A stretch of DNA of 64,000 nucleotides from PALSA-270 sp963770915 (GCA_963770915.1 CAVYRG010000001.1:620001-684000), one strand, 5' to 3'. Shown: positions 51,769-61,901, numbered from the stretch's first letter. Notes: generated from the letters alone by a model not told the origin. Program-made: numbers and translations.

Positions 51769-54318
51769 ATGTCCCCAATTACTCGCCGCGATTTGCTTGT
51801 TTCCGGGCTCGCCGTTTCCGCATCTTCTCTGGTGCCCGATTTCTCCTGGGCCCGCAACCCACTCGGGCAGAAAATGCTGGCCGACATGGCCGGCGCGAGT
51901 TCAGCTCTGGAGCCCCGCGAGCAGCTTCTGTTCGATTTCGGCTGGAAGTTCACCTTTGGTCATGGCTCCGATCCCGCGAAAGACCTGGGGTTTGGATTCG
52001 GTCAAAGCGATTTTGCCAAGACTGGTGACTTCAAGTTTTCCAAGGCCGGTTTCGACGATTCCCAGTGGCGCAGGTTGAATCTTCCGCACGACTGGGCGGT
52101 AGAGCTGCCATTCGTGCGTGACGACACGGGCAGCGGTGACAGTCCCCTGCGATCACATGGATATAAGCCGCTCGGAAGGCGATACCCGGAAACCAGCGTG
52201 GGATGGTACCGCCGGGAGTTCGCAATTCCGGCAAGCGACCTCGGCCGCCGCATCTGGATTGAGTTCGATGGCGCCTTCCGCGACATGCTGGTCTTTGTCA
52301 ATGGCTGTTTCGTCGGGCGCAACAATAATGGCTACTGCCCTTTCCGTTTCGACCTGACCGATTTCCTCAATTACGGCGGCGCAAATTACATTGTTTTGCG
52401 AGTCGACGCCAGCTTCGGCGACGGATGGTTTTACGAAGGCGCGGGCGTTTATCGCCACGTCTGGTTGACCAAGATGGACGCCGTTCATCTGGGCCGGTGG
52501 GACAGCACCGTTCGCGCCAAAGTCAATGGCAATTCCGCAACCCTGGCGCTCTCCACGATCGTGCAGAACGAAGGCACGCAAGACACCCCCGCCAAAGTGA
52601 GTTGGACAATCGTTGACGCAAAGGGAGCCACAGTTGCGTCCGCCCAGTCGCCAGCTCAGGCGGTTCCCGCCGATGGCTTGACCGCCTACACTGCCAGTGC
52701 CCGGATCGCAAACCCCGCACTTTGGTCAGTCGAAACACCAAACCTCTACACCGCAATTCTCACTGTCGAGTCGGAAGGTAAGGTCCGTGACGCAGAGCGT
52801 GTGACATTCGGCGTGCGCACTGTTGTCTTCGACGCGGACAAGGGCTTTTTGTTGAACGGTAAACCGCTGAAGATCCAGGGCACCTGTAATCACCAGGACC
52901 ACGCCGGTGTTGGCGCGGCCGTGCCCGACCGTTTGCAGTGGTTTCGTCTCGCGGTATTGCGTGAAATGGGATGCAATGCAGTCAGGACTTCCCACAACAT
53001 GCCGACGCCGGAGTGGGTCGACGCTTGCGACCGCATGGGCATAATGATGATGTGCGAGACGCGCCAGATGAGTTCCAACCCCGAAGGCGCGCAGCAACTC
53101 GAACTGATGATCAAGCGCTATCGCAACTCGCCTTCCATCATCCTCTGGTCCATTGGCAACGAAGAATGGCAACTCCAGGATGCCATGGCCGAACAAGGCG
53201 CGAAGATCGCTGCCACCATGGTGCGGCGCTGCCACGAACTCGATCCGACGCGGGTGGTCTCTGCCGCGGTCAACGGAGAAAATGAAAAAGGCGTCTCCCA
53301 ACCGCTCGACATCATCGGTTTCAACTACAACACACAAAAGTATCCGGAGCCATTCCACAAGAAATATCCCAAGCGCCCGATTTTCGGATCGGAGACCTCC
53401 AGCGCCCTCTCCACCCGTGGAGAGTACGCCACCGATCCGTTGCGCAATACGGTGAACTGCTATGACGGCGCGGCGCCGTGGGGCGAAACACCGGAAGCAT
53501 GGTGGAAATTTTACGGAACGCGAGAGTGGGAAGCCGGCGGGTTCGCCTGGACCGGCTTCGACTACCGCGGAGAACCGACTCCGTATGGCTGGCCTTCCAT
53601 CAATTCGCAGTTCGGAATCGCCGATATGTGTGGTTTTCCGAAGGACTACTTCTTTTATTACAAAGCGTGGTGGCGAAACGAGCCCGCGCTGCATCTATTC
53701 CCGCACTGGAATTGGCATGGCCGGGAGGGCGACGAGATTCCGGTGTGGGTCTATAGCAACCTGGACGAAGTAGAACTGCTGGTGAATGGCAAGAGCCTGG
53801 GCAGCCAGAACGTTCCGCACCTTGGACACTTGGAATGGAAGGTGAAGTACGAGCCGGGCGCACTCGAGGCCCGCGGTTCAAAAGATGGCAAGGTGGTGCT
53901 GTCGGAAAAGCGCGAGACCACCGGAACGACTGCTTCCATCCGGCTGACGGCGGATCGCACCGAAATCGAAGCGACTGGCGAAGACTTGGTCCTGGTGAGG
54001 GTTGAGGCTCTCGATCGAGAAGGCCGTCCCGTGCCAATCGCGAACAACAAAATTGCGTTCACCGTTTCTGGACCGGGGAAGTTGATCGGCGTCGGGAACG
54101 GAGATCCTAACTGCCAAGAGAGTGACAAGGAACCCCGACGCTCTCTCTTCAACGGTCTCGCCCAGGTCATCGTTCAGAGCACAAAGCGGCCAGGTGACAT
54201 TCACATTGAGGCACAAAAGGACGGCTGGGACGGTCCGGACCTGACCTCGGCCACATTGCAGATTACGGCGAAGCCGGTTCAACCGCGGCCCTCGGTGCCT
54301 GAAGTGTCAGGATCATAA
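51769..54318 (+). CDS. GH2 beta-galactosidase-like enzyme, Tat-exported
   Basis: Start chosen at ATG 51769, six bases after GGAG and beginning the Tat-like signal MSPITRRDLLVSGLAVSASS (849 aa); ATG 51757 is an alternative. Domain order is a sugar-binding jelly roll (GWYRREFAIPASDLGRR, ~100-240), an Ig-like domain (~245-345), and a TIM barrel with acid/base Glu near 465 in SIGNEEW and nucleophile Glu near 541 in FGSETSS. A DUF4982-type Ig domain and a final Big-like domain follow (~650-835). It should remove beta-linked galactose (or a related sugar), such as the galactose that caps xylose branches in xyloglucan. It lies 88 bp after the GH31 gene. Confidence 0.9.
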   Translation: MSPITRRDLLVSGLAVSASSLVPDFSWARNPLGQKMLADMAGASSALEPREQLLFDFGWKFTFGHGSDPAKDLGFGFGQSDFAKTGDFKFSKAGFDDSQWRRLNLPHDWAVELPFVRDDTGSGDSPLRSHGYKPLGRRYPETSVGWYRREFAIPASDLGRRIWIEFDGAFRDMLVFVNGCFVGRNNNGYCPFRFDLTDFLNYGGANYIVLRVDASFGDGWFYEGAGVYRHVWLTKMDAVHLGRWDSTVRAKVNGNSATLALSTIVQNEGTQDTPAKVSWTIVDAKGATVASAQSPAQAVPADGLTAYTASARIANPALWSVETPNLYTAILTVESEGKVRDAERVTFGVRTVVFDADKGFLLNGKPLKIQGTCNHQDHAGVGAAVPDRLQWFRLAVLREMGCNAVRTSHNMPTPEWVDACDRMGIMMMCETRQMSSNPEGAQQLELMIKRYRNSPSIILWSIGNEEWQLQDAMAEQGAKIAATMVRRCHELDPTRVVSAAVNGENEKGVSQPLDIIGFNYNTQKYPEPFHKKYPKRPIFGSETSSALSTRGEYATDPLRNTVNCYDGAAPWGETPEAWWKFYGTREWEAGGFAWTGFDYRGEPTPYGWPSINSQFGIADMCGFPKDYFFYYKAWWRNEPALHLFPHWNWHGREGDEIPVWVYSNLDEVELLVNGKSLGSQNVPHLGHLEWKVKYEPGALEARGSKDGKVVLSEKRETTGTTASIRLTADRTEIEATGEDLVLVRVEALDREGRPVPIANNKIAFTVSGPGKLIGVGNGDPNCQESDKEPRRSLFNGLAQVIVQSTKRPGDIHIEAQKDGWDGPDLTSATLQITAKPVQPRPSVPEVSGS

Positions 54319-54434
54319 ACTTTGCAACGTCAACCCAATGGGCCGCGTTTCCCATGTAAATTGATCGCTGAAGGCATGCCGGGAGGGCGAGGCGATCTTC
54401 ACTTCAGCGCCACCACGAAGGTAGACTGCCGCCT

Positions 54435-55964
54435 ATGATTACACGCCGCCGTTTTGTCCAGAACGCTTCGCTTCTCTCCGCAGCGCTTGCGGTTGCTCCG
54501 GGTTCCGAGCTGGTGTACGGGAGGGCCGCCGCTACGTACCGCAACCCGATCATGGGAGGCGACCATCCCGATGCAAGTCCCATTCGTGTTGGCGACGATT
54601 TCTACCTTACGCACTCCAGCTTCGACTACGCTCCCGGCCTGCTGATCTGGCACTCGCGAGACTTGATCAACTGGCGTCCGGTGGCCGCGGCGCTCCATCG
54701 CTATTACGGCAGCGTGTGGGCCCCGTATCTCTGTGAGTATGAGAAGCACTTTTACATCTATTTTCCCGCGGACAACCGGCTGCGCGTCGTCCACGCCGAT
54801 CATCCGACAGGACCGTGGAGCGAGCCCGTCGATCTCGGCATCAACGCCATCGACCCCGCGCACATTTCCGAGAACGGCCGCCGTTTTCTCTACATGGCCG
54901 GCGGACAAATGGCGGAGTTGACCGCCGACGGACTCGCCGTGAAAGTCCCTCCGCGAGTCGTGTTTGAACCGTGGCCCATCCCTGCCAACATCAGGGTCGA
55001 GTGCACTTGTCTCGAAGCGCCCAAACTGCTTGAGCGCAACGGCTACTTCTATCTCACGGTCGCCGAAGGAGGCACCGCCGGGCCGGCTACCAGCCACGCG
55101 GTGGTCAGCGCGCGCAGCCGCCATGCGGAAGGCCCATGGGAACTCTCGCCTTACAATCCAATTGCGCACACCGCCTCGCGGGATGACCGTTGGATGAGTG
55201 TGGGCCACGGGCGGCTGGTCGATACTCCAGACGGAAAGTGGTACATGACCGTTCATTCTTATGAGAATGGCTATCGCACTCTCGGCCGCCAGTTACTGCT
55301 GCTCCCCATCGAGTGGACGGCCGACGGCTGGTTCCGTGTGCCACACGGCGTCACGCCAGACTCGGCGATCCCAGTGCCGGTCCCCGGCGCGACGCAGCAG
55401 CCTTTTCCCGATCCTTCGGACGATTTCACCAGCGCGGAACTCGGCCTGCAATGGGGCTTCTGGCGGGAATACGATGCGTCCCGATTCTCCGTTGGAGACA
55501 GCGCGCTCACGTTGGCAGCGCGCGGCGGTTCTCTTGCCGACACTTCCGCTCTGACCACTCCCGTTGGAGGACACTCGTACACTGTCGAGATCGACATTGA
55601 GAACGATCCCGGCTGCGAATCCGGGCTGCTTCTTTTCTACAACCCCGATCACGCGACCGGCATCTTTTTGGACTCCGAGGGTTTGGGAGTGCGGATTCCC
55701 AACGGCTACATCCCCAGCCGCCAGCACAAAGGCGCGACGCGCGCTACTTTGCGGGTGGTCAACGACCGGCAAGAGGTAGATTTTTATTTCCGCATTCCCG
55801 GCCAACCCTGGCAGCGCACGCGGGAATCCGCGGAAATTTCTGGGATGCATCACAACGTGCTTGGCGGCTTTCTTGATGTTCGGCCGGCGATCTATGCCTG
55901 CGGCTCAGGACACGCCATTTTGCGTAACTTCCGCTATTGGCCGAAGGTCAATGTGCCGATGTAG
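54435..55964 (+). CDS. GH43 beta-xylosidase/alpha-L-arabinofuranosidase, Tat-exported
   Basis: This is a 509-residue protein with an RR-type signal (MITRRRFVQNASLLSAALAV). The five-bladed propeller has the catalytic base Asp in GGDHPDASPIRVGDDFYLTH (near 42), the pKa-modulating Asp in NAIDPAHIS (near 140) and the general acid Glu in CLEAPKLL (near 195). Residues ~330-505 form the C-terminal beta-sandwich seen in GH43 xylosidases (DDFTSAELGLQWGFWREYD, then GGFLDVRPAIYA). The enzyme removes beta-xylose or alpha-arabinofuranose from oligosaccharides; subfamily specificity is not readable here. It is third in the plus-strand hydrolase run. Some xyloglucans carry arabinofuranose on xylose, which would fit. 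Confidence 0.9.
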   Translation: MITRRRFVQNASLLSAALAVAPGSELVYGRAAATYRNPIMGGDHPDASPIRVGDDFYLTHSSFDYAPGLLIWHSRDLINWRPVAAALHRYYGSVWAPYLCEYEKHFYIYFPADNRLRVVHADHPTGPWSEPVDLGINAIDPAHISENGRRFLYMAGGQMAELTADGLAVKVPPRVVFEPWPIPANIRVECTCLEAPKLLERNGYFYLTVAEGGTAGPATSHAVVSARSRHAEGPWELSPYNPIAHTASRDDRWMSVGHGRLVDTPDGKWYMTVHSYENGYRTLGRQLLLLPIEWTADGWFRVPHGVTPDSAIPVPVPGATQQPFPDPSDDFTSAELGLQWGFWREYDASRFSVGDSALTLAARGGSLADTSALTTPVGGHSYTVEIDIENDPGCESGLLLFYNPDHATGIFLDSEGLGVRIPNGYIPSRQHKGATRATLRVVNDRQEVDFYFRIPGQPWQRTRESAEISGMHHNVLGGFLDVRPAIYACGSGHAILRNFRYWPKVNVPM

Positions 55965-56158
55965 GAAATACCTTGGGATTCGACGTGACAGCTCCAATGG
56001 CCGGTAAGCCTCTCTTAGAAGTCGGCCAGCCAAAGCGCGCGATGTGAGTTAGACTTTCCTGCCAGCCGTTTGCGAATCTGAAGAATCAACGCTCGCTGCT
56101 GAAGCTGTGCAGTGAACAACCCGAAACAGGGGCAGCGAGTTTTTATAGAAAGAACTCT

Positions 56159-58579
56159 ATGCGAAATATTCTGATTTGTTCTCTTGTTCTGGTCGCTTTC
56201 GCGGTAGTTCCGCTTCACGCCGCCGATCCTTTGCTTTGGTACACGCACCCGGCACAAAAATGGGGCGACGCTCTGCCCGTCGGCAATGGCAGGTTGGGCG
56301 CTATGGTTTTTGGCGGCATCGCAAAAGAACACATCCAACTGAACGAAGATACCGTCTGGAACGGCAAGAAGCGCGACCGCATCAACCCCGAAGCGCTCAA
56401 GGCCTTGCCGGAGGTCCGGCGCCTGCTGTTCGAAGGCAAGGCCAAAGAGGCGGAAACGTTGGAAGACCAGAAGATGCTGGGCATTCCCAACCGCCAGCCG
56501 CCTTATCAGCCGCTGGGGGACCTGAACATCGAGTTCTCGGGCCTAGATAACACTAGCGACTACCGGCGCGAGCTGAACCTGGCTACGGGCGTCGTGCGTG
56601 TCAGTTATCGGGTCGGCGAAGCGAGCTGCGTCCGGCAAGTGTTTTCCTCCGTGCCGGACCAGGCCATCGTGGTCCGGATTTCCTGCGATAAGCCCGGCCT
56701 GGTGTCGTTTCATGCCACGCTCACACGCGAGCAGGATAGCCAGACCACCGTGGCCGCGCCTGACCGCGTCATTCTGGATGGCGAAGCAAAGGCCCACACG
56801 ACTTTTTGGATCCAGCCGTGGATGACGCCGGAGCGCCGTCAGGCTGAGTTGGCCGAGATCGAACCCACCGGGGTTAAGTTTCGTGCCGTCCTGCGCGCCA
56901 TCAACGAAGGCGGCGCGGTTGCGGTTGCGGGCAGCGAACTGAACGTGTCGCAGGCGAATGCCGTGACGCTGCTGGTGGTTGCTGCGACGAATTATCGCGG
57001 CGGCGATCCGGCCTCGGCTTGCGAGCAGTACATGGCCCGCGCCAACCAGCCTTTTTCCGAGCTGAAAACAGCCCATCTCGCAGACCACGAAAAACTGTTT
57101 CGCCGGGTTGATCTGGAACTGGCGCCACCCGCGAGCGATCCGTCGGTTGAGAACCTTCCGACCGACGAGCGCCTGGCCCGAATCAAGGATGGAAAAGATG
57201 ACCCCGGACTTGCCGCGTTGTACTTCCAGTTCGGCCGCTATCTGCTGATGGACAGCAGCCGCCCCGGAACCATGGCGGCGAACTTGCAAGGCATATGGAA
57301 CGACAAATTTGCTCCGCCCTGGGACAGCAAATACACCACGAACATCAATCTTGAAATGAATTACTGGACGGCGGAAGTCGGCAACCTGGCCGAAACTACC
57401 GGACCTTTGTTCGACCTGGTCGCAATGTCAATGCCCAATGGCCGCCTCACCGCCAAGGAAATGTACGGCGCGCGTGGTTTTGTCTTCCACCACAACCTCG
57501 ATGCCTGGGGCGACACCGCGCCAGTGGATTACGGTTACGTCGGGGTCTGGCCGATGGGCGGGGCGTGGCTGGCGCTCCATTATTGGGACCACTATCAATA
57601 TGGACTGGACCGCGTTTTCCTGAGGAGTGAAGCTTATCCGGTTATGAAGGAAGCCTCGGAGTTTCTGCTCGACTTCCTGATCGACGACGGCCACGGGCAT
57701 CTGGTCACCAACCCCTCCTATTCGCCGGAGAACAGCTACAAGATGGCGGATGGAACCGTGGGCCGGCAGACCGTGGGCGCCACGATGGATTACGAGATCA
57801 TTTACAGTCTCTTCCACGCCACCATCCACGCTTCGCAGATTCTGGGAATCGACTCCGCATACCGCGCCCAGCTTGAAGCCGCGCTGAAGCGGATTCCGAG
57901 TCTCAAGATTGGCAAGTATGGCCAGCTCCAGGAATGGAGCGAAGATTACGAGGAAAACGAACCCGGGATAGGGCACGTCTCCCATCTGTTCGCTCTTTTC
58001 CCGGAGGATGAAATCACGCTGCGGGGTACGCCTGAACTGGCCAAGGCAGCGCGCATTTCACTCGAGCGCAGGATCCAGGCCGGCGCCGGCAAAAGTGGCT
58101 GGCCCGCTGCCTGGTACATCAATCTCTGGGCGAGGCTGGAAGATGGGGACCGCTCCTACCAGCACCTTCACCATCTGCTCTCAACGTGTGCCGAGAGCTT
58201 GCTGAATGCCGGCGGCCGGTGGTTCCAAATTGACGCCAACCTCGGGGGAGCTTCCGGGATTGCGCAGATGCTCCTGCAGAGCCACTCCGGAGTGATCGCA
58301 TTTCTGCCGGCGCTGCCCTCGGCTTGGCCGGACGGGCATTTCCATGGATTGCGCGCTCGCGGCGATGTGGAGGTGGACGCCTCCTGGAAGAATGGCAAAG
58401 CGGTCTCCGGTGCGCTTCGCCCGGGCGTCGCCGGCGAGTTCAAACTGCGGCCGCCGCATGGGCAGCGCGTTGTCAGTATTCAATCCGGCGGCAAAGCGGT
58501 TAAGGCGGTTGAGGCCGAGGGCGTTTGGCGGGTCCGTCTGAACCCGCATCAGGAGTACACGATCACTTTCGAGCAGTAA
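56159..58579 (+). CDS. GH95 alpha-L-fucosidase, exported
   Basis: This is an 806-residue protein with signal MRNILICSLVLVAFAVVPLHA. The N-terminal super-beta-sandwich is characteristic of GH95 (WGDALPVGNGRLGAMVFGG, then LNEDTVWNGKKRD). The (alpha/alpha)6 barrel follows, with WTAEVGNL-like NYWTAEVGN, WDSKYTTNINLEMNYW and TNPSYSPEN. The Glu near residue 523 is the probable general acid. GH95 enzymes invert alpha-1,2-linked L-fucose, as found on the galactose of fucosylated xyloglucan. The released fucose feeds the operon at 25-36 kb. The gene lies 194 bp after GH43 and 99 bp before GH3. Confidence 0.94.
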   Translation: MRNILICSLVLVAFAVVPLHAADPLLWYTHPAQKWGDALPVGNGRLGAMVFGGIAKEHIQLNEDTVWNGKKRDRINPEALKALPEVRRLLFEGKAKEAETLEDQKMLGIPNRQPPYQPLGDLNIEFSGLDNTSDYRRELNLATGVVRVSYRVGEASCVRQVFSSVPDQAIVVRISCDKPGLVSFHATLTREQDSQTTVAAPDRVILDGEAKAHTTFWIQPWMTPERRQAELAEIEPTGVKFRAVLRAINEGGAVAVAGSELNVSQANAVTLLVVAATNYRGGDPASACEQYMARANQPFSELKTAHLADHEKLFRRVDLELAPPASDPSVENLPTDERLARIKDGKDDPGLAALYFQFGRYLLMDSSRPGTMAANLQGIWNDKFAPPWDSKYTTNINLEMNYWTAEVGNLAETTGPLFDLVAMSMPNGRLTAKEMYGARGFVFHHNLDAWGDTAPVDYGYVGVWPMGGAWLALHYWDHYQYGLDRVFLRSEAYPVMKEASEFLLDFLIDDGHGHLVTNPSYSPENSYKMADGTVGRQTVGATMDYEIIYSLFHATIHASQILGIDSAYRAQLEAALKRIPSLKIGKYGQLQEWSEDYEENEPGIGHVSHLFALFPEDEITLRGTPELAKAARISLERRIQAGAGKSGWPAAWYINLWARLEDGDRSYQHLHHLLSTCAESLLNAGGRWFQIDANLGGASGIAQMLLQSHSGVIAFLPALPSAWPDGHFHGLRARGDVEVDASWKNGKAVSGALRPGVAGEFKLRPPHGQRVVSIQSGGKAVKAVEAEGVWRVRLNPHQEYTITFEQ

Positions 58580-58591
58580 AGGGTAGTTGCA

Positions 58592-58603
58592 GTAAACGTT
58601 TGC
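58592..58603. promoter_or_regulatory. LacI-like palindrome before GH3
   Basis: GTAAACGTTTGC is a 12 bp near-palindrome with central CG, in the intergenic space between GH95 and GH3. The sequence differs from the operator motif found at 36220, 37675 and 48213, so a different regulator, or chance, is possible. Confidence 0.25.
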
Positions 58604-58678
58604 GCCGCGATTGAGCACGCGTGTAACGATTGCTCTTCCGACTAAGCTCTAGAAACTCAAATCGAACCTGGAGATACG

Positions 58679-61330
58679 ATGCCGAGCCTCAACTTGCGGA
58701 TATTCATTGTGTTTGTGCTGGTGTTCATCGTGCGCGATTTGCACGCACAAAACTCCGAAAAGCCAGCGTATCTGAATACGTCATTATCCTTCGCAGAACG
58801 GGCCGCGGATCTAGTGCACCGCATGACGGTGGAGGAAAAAGTTTCGCAACTGGTAAACCAGTCGCGTGCTATTCCCCGCTTAAGTGTGCCGGACTACGAC
58901 TGGTGGAGCGAGGCTCTGCATGGAGTGGCTAATAACTCCGGTGTAACCGTGTTTCCGGAGCCGGTCGGCTTGGCCGCTACGTTTGACACCGACGCCATCC
59001 ACCGCCTTGCGATCGCGACCAGCACCGAGGCACGGCTAAAGTACGTGGAAGGGATGAAGGACGGCCACAGCGACATTTTTCAGGGCCTCGACTTCTGGGC
59101 GCCGAACATCAACATCTTTCGCGACCCCCGCTGGGGACGCGGGCAGGAAACCTACGGCGAAGACCCGTTCCTGACGGCTCGCATGGGTGTTGCCTTCGTC
59201 ACCGGCATGCAGGGTGACGATCCGAAATACTATCGCGTCATCTCCACGCCCAAGCACTTCGCCGTACATAGCGGACCTGAGACCACCCGCCACAAGGCAG
59301 ATGTCGCCGTCAGCAAGCATGATGAACTGGATACCTATCTGCCGGCGTTTCGGGCGACGGTGACCGAAGGCAAGGCCGGTTCGGTGATGTGCGCCTATAA
59401 CAGCATCAACGGCCAACCGGCGTGCGTAAATGAGTTCCTTCTGCAAGACCAGTTGCGCAGCAAGTGGAAGTTCCAAGGCTATGTGGTGTCGGATTGCGAT
59501 GCCGTGGTCAATGTTTTCCGCGACCATCATTTCACCAAGACCCAACCCGAAGCCTCCGCGCTGGCCATTCAACGCGGCATGGATAACGAATGTCTTGATT
59601 TCGCCAAGGTGAAGGACGATCACGACTACCGCCCCTACTACGAAGCCTACAAGCAGGGACTGTTGAAAGAGAGCGAGATTGATACCGCGCTCATCCGCCT
59701 GTTCACCGCGCGGATGAAGCTGGGCATGTTCGATCCGCCCGAAATGGTGCCCTTCACGAAAATCGATGCGAAGGAACTGGACAGCCCGGAGCAGCGGGCG
59801 CTGGCGCGCACCATCGCCAACGAATCCATGGTGCTGCTTAAGAATGACGGTACGCTGCCGCTCAAGCAAGGCAAACTCAATATTGCCGTGATCGGGCCGC
59901 TGGCCGATCAAACCAAATATTTGCTCGGCAATTACAACGGAAGCCCCACCCATATCGTCTCCGTTCTCGACGGCATGAAAGCCGAGTTCCCTGAGGCGCA
60001 AATCAACTTCGTACCTGGAACGCAGTTCCTGCGGGCGGATGGCGAGCTGGTCCCGACCTCGGCGTTGACCACTCCGGACGGACAACCAGGGCTCACCGCC
60101 AAATTCTCCTCCGGAGTCAATCCCGGTGAGGGCGCTGTGCTGGCGACGCGGCGGGTAGACATGGTTGACTTGAAATCGGATGGCATCCCTCAAGAGGCAG
60201 CCGATACTTATCCACTGGCTGTGCAGTGGGACGGGTTCATCTCAGCGGACGAAACCGGCGACTACAGCATTGGATTACGCGGCACGGGCAATTTCGCCAT
60301 GGTCCTGGTCGGCGGGAAACCGCTTGCGATGCAGTACCTCGACAGCGAGCGTCCGCAAACCAAAGTTGGCCATGTTCATCTTGAACAGGGCCAGAAAACA
60401 GCCATCCGGGCCGTGTACCGGCTGACCAAAGCCGGCCCGGTGCAGGCGCAGTTGATTTGGGCCAAGTACGATCCGAAGCCGAGCCCGGCGGCCATTGAGG
60501 CGGCGAAAAACGCGGACGTTGTCGTTGCCGTGATGGGAATCACCAGCGAACTCGAGGGCGAAGAAATGCCGGTGAGCGAGGAGGGATTCAAGGGCGGCGA
60601 CCGCACCAGCATCGATCTGCCGAAGCCGGAAGAAGCCTTGCTCGAAGCGGTGGCGGCCACAGGCAAGCCGGTGGTGGTGGTGCTGGCCAACGGCAGCGCG
60701 CTGGCTGTGAACTGGGCGAACGATCACGTGAACGCGATTCTTGATTCCTGGTACGCAGGCGAGGAAGGCGGGGCCGCCGTGGCGGAGACTCTGTCAGGCA
60801 AGAACAACCCCGCGGGCAGGCTGCCGGTCACCTTCTACACCGGGGTCGATCAGCTGCCTCCTTTTGAAGATTATGCGATGAAGGGCCGGACCTATCGCTA
60901 CTTCGAAGGCACACCGCTTTATCCCTTCGGTTTCGGTCTGAGCTACACGACCTTTTCTTACCGGGGGCTGATCCTTCCCAGCAAGCCGGTCAAGGCGGGT
61001 CATCCGCTGACCGCGGAAGTTACCGTCATCAATTCGGGCCAGCGCGAAGGCGATGAAGTGGTACAGCTTTATCTCGGCTTCCCGAACGTGGCGGGCGCCC
61101 CCATCCGTGCCCTGCGCGGGTTCAAGCGGATTCATCTGAAACCTGGCGAGTCGCAGGTGGTACGTTTCGAATTGAAAGAGCGCGATCTCAGCATGGTCAC
61201 CGACGCGGGGGAACCGGTCATTGCGAGAGGAACTTATTCGGTGTCTATTGGTGGAGGTCAGCCGACCACGGGCGCTACGACAGTTGCCGGCACATTTCAA
61301 GTGAAAGGCACCAAGACACTCCCGGAATAG
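58679..61330 (+). CDS. GH3 beta-glucosidase/beta-xylosidase with PA14 domain, exported
   Basis: This is an 883-residue protein with GGAG six bases before ATG and a signal ending HAQ (~23). The GH3 barrel has ARRYVEG-like ARLKYVEG, FWAPNINIFRDPRWGRGQET, the nucleophile Asp near residue 270 in YVVSDCDAV, and TPKHFAVHSG. A PA14 domain (~465-600, QWDGFISADETGDYSIGLRG) interrupts the second GH3 domain, which resumes with VVAVMGITSELEGEEM. The fibronectin-III-like C-terminus (VTVINSGQREGDEVVQLYLG) is complete. SDC-type sequences are common in beta-xylosidases, although PA14-bearing members also include beta-glucosidases. It ends the hydrolase run and would remove terminal beta-glucose or xylose from trimmed oligosaccharides. 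Confidence 0.93.
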   Translation: MPSLNLRIFIVFVLVFIVRDLHAQNSEKPAYLNTSLSFAERAADLVHRMTVEEKVSQLVNQSRAIPRLSVPDYDWWSEALHGVANNSGVTVFPEPVGLAATFDTDAIHRLAIATSTEARLKYVEGMKDGHSDIFQGLDFWAPNINIFRDPRWGRGQETYGEDPFLTARMGVAFVTGMQGDDPKYYRVISTPKHFAVHSGPETTRHKADVAVSKHDELDTYLPAFRATVTEGKAGSVMCAYNSINGQPACVNEFLLQDQLRSKWKFQGYVVSDCDAVVNVFRDHHFTKTQPEASALAIQRGMDNECLDFAKVKDDHDYRPYYEAYKQGLLKESEIDTALIRLFTARMKLGMFDPPEMVPFTKIDAKELDSPEQRALARTIANESMVLLKNDGTLPLKQGKLNIAVIGPLADQTKYLLGNYNGSPTHIVSVLDGMKAEFPEAQINFVPGTQFLRADGELVPTSALTTPDGQPGLTAKFSSGVNPGEGAVLATRRVDMVDLKSDGIPQEAADTYPLAVQWDGFISADETGDYSIGLRGTGNFAMVLVGGKPLAMQYLDSERPQTKVGHVHLEQGQKTAIRAVYRLTKAGPVQAQLIWAKYDPKPSPAAIEAAKNADVVVAVMGITSELEGEEMPVSEEGFKGGDRTSIDLPKPEEALLEAVAATGKPVVVVLANGSALAVNWANDHVNAILDSWYAGEEGGAAVAETLSGKNNPAGRLPVTFYTGVDQLPPFEDYAMKGRTYRYFEGTPLYPFGFGLSYTTFSYRGLILPSKPVKAGHPLTAEVTVINSGQREGDEVVQLYLGFPNVAGAPIRALRGFKRIHLKPGESQVVRFELKERDLSMVTDAGEPVIARGTYSVSIGGGQPTTGATTVAGTFQVKGTKTLPE

Positions 61331-61562
61331 GCGGCGCGGTGAATTGCTGCACTCGTGGTCTAAACAGGGGGGGTCTCCGCGCGGTGAGCTGCGGCAGAGA
61401 TGTAGCCTCGCATAAGCCGTCCCTCTTACATCTCGCCGGACCCGATCCTAAGCTCTTGCCCCCGCAGTTGTGGATAAATCATCCCCCTTACGTGCCAAGG
61501 CTCCTAGCGGCATGTGGGGCCGTTAGCGTATCCACATTAATTCCCCCTGAGTTCCGTGATCT
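61331..61562. other. Intergenic, nothing recognised
   Basis: About 230 bp after the GH3 stop and before the helicase remnant. No gene or clear terminator hairpin was identified. Confidence 0.4.
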
Positions 61563-61901
61563 ATGGTGCAGTCTACTCAACAACTTTCGCCCGAAAAGTT
61601 CCCTGTCGGTCAGCGCGTGAACCTGCCTGGGCATTTTCTGGAGCCCGTTACGCTGGAGGGAATCCGGTTCATCGGATCAGGTTACGAGTGCCGTGTTCGA
61701 CTGGCGGACGGCACGCTAAACCCGTGGCAGCGCGCTACACAAGTGATCGCGTCGCTGGATTACGCCAAGCAGGAGGATGTGCGTGAGCGAGTTTGGCAGC
61801 AGCGATGGGACTTGGTCATCGTTGACGAAGCGCACAAGTGCAGTGCCTACACCAAACGTTCCTCTGGTCGAGGCGATGAGGTCGAAAAAACGCGTCGTTA
61901 A
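61563..61901 (+). pseudogene. Helicase remnant (DEAH box, internally deleted)
   Basis: A 112-residue frame starts with a typical N-terminal segment of long SNF2-like helicases (LEGIRFIGSGYECRVRLADG), then jumps directly to NPWQRATQVIASLDYAK and the DEAH motif WDLVIVDEAHKCSAY, and stops after VEKTRR. The Walker A region and everything after motif II are missing, so it cannot be active. Such helicases occur in defence and mobile islands. Confidence 0.75.

Noticed and set aside
52726..53694. 322-residue minus-strand open frame
   Set aside because: Antisense to the GH2 catalytic region and matches nothing.
59036..60193. 385-residue minus-strand open frame
   Set aside because: Antisense to the GH3 gene, with no recognisable domain.
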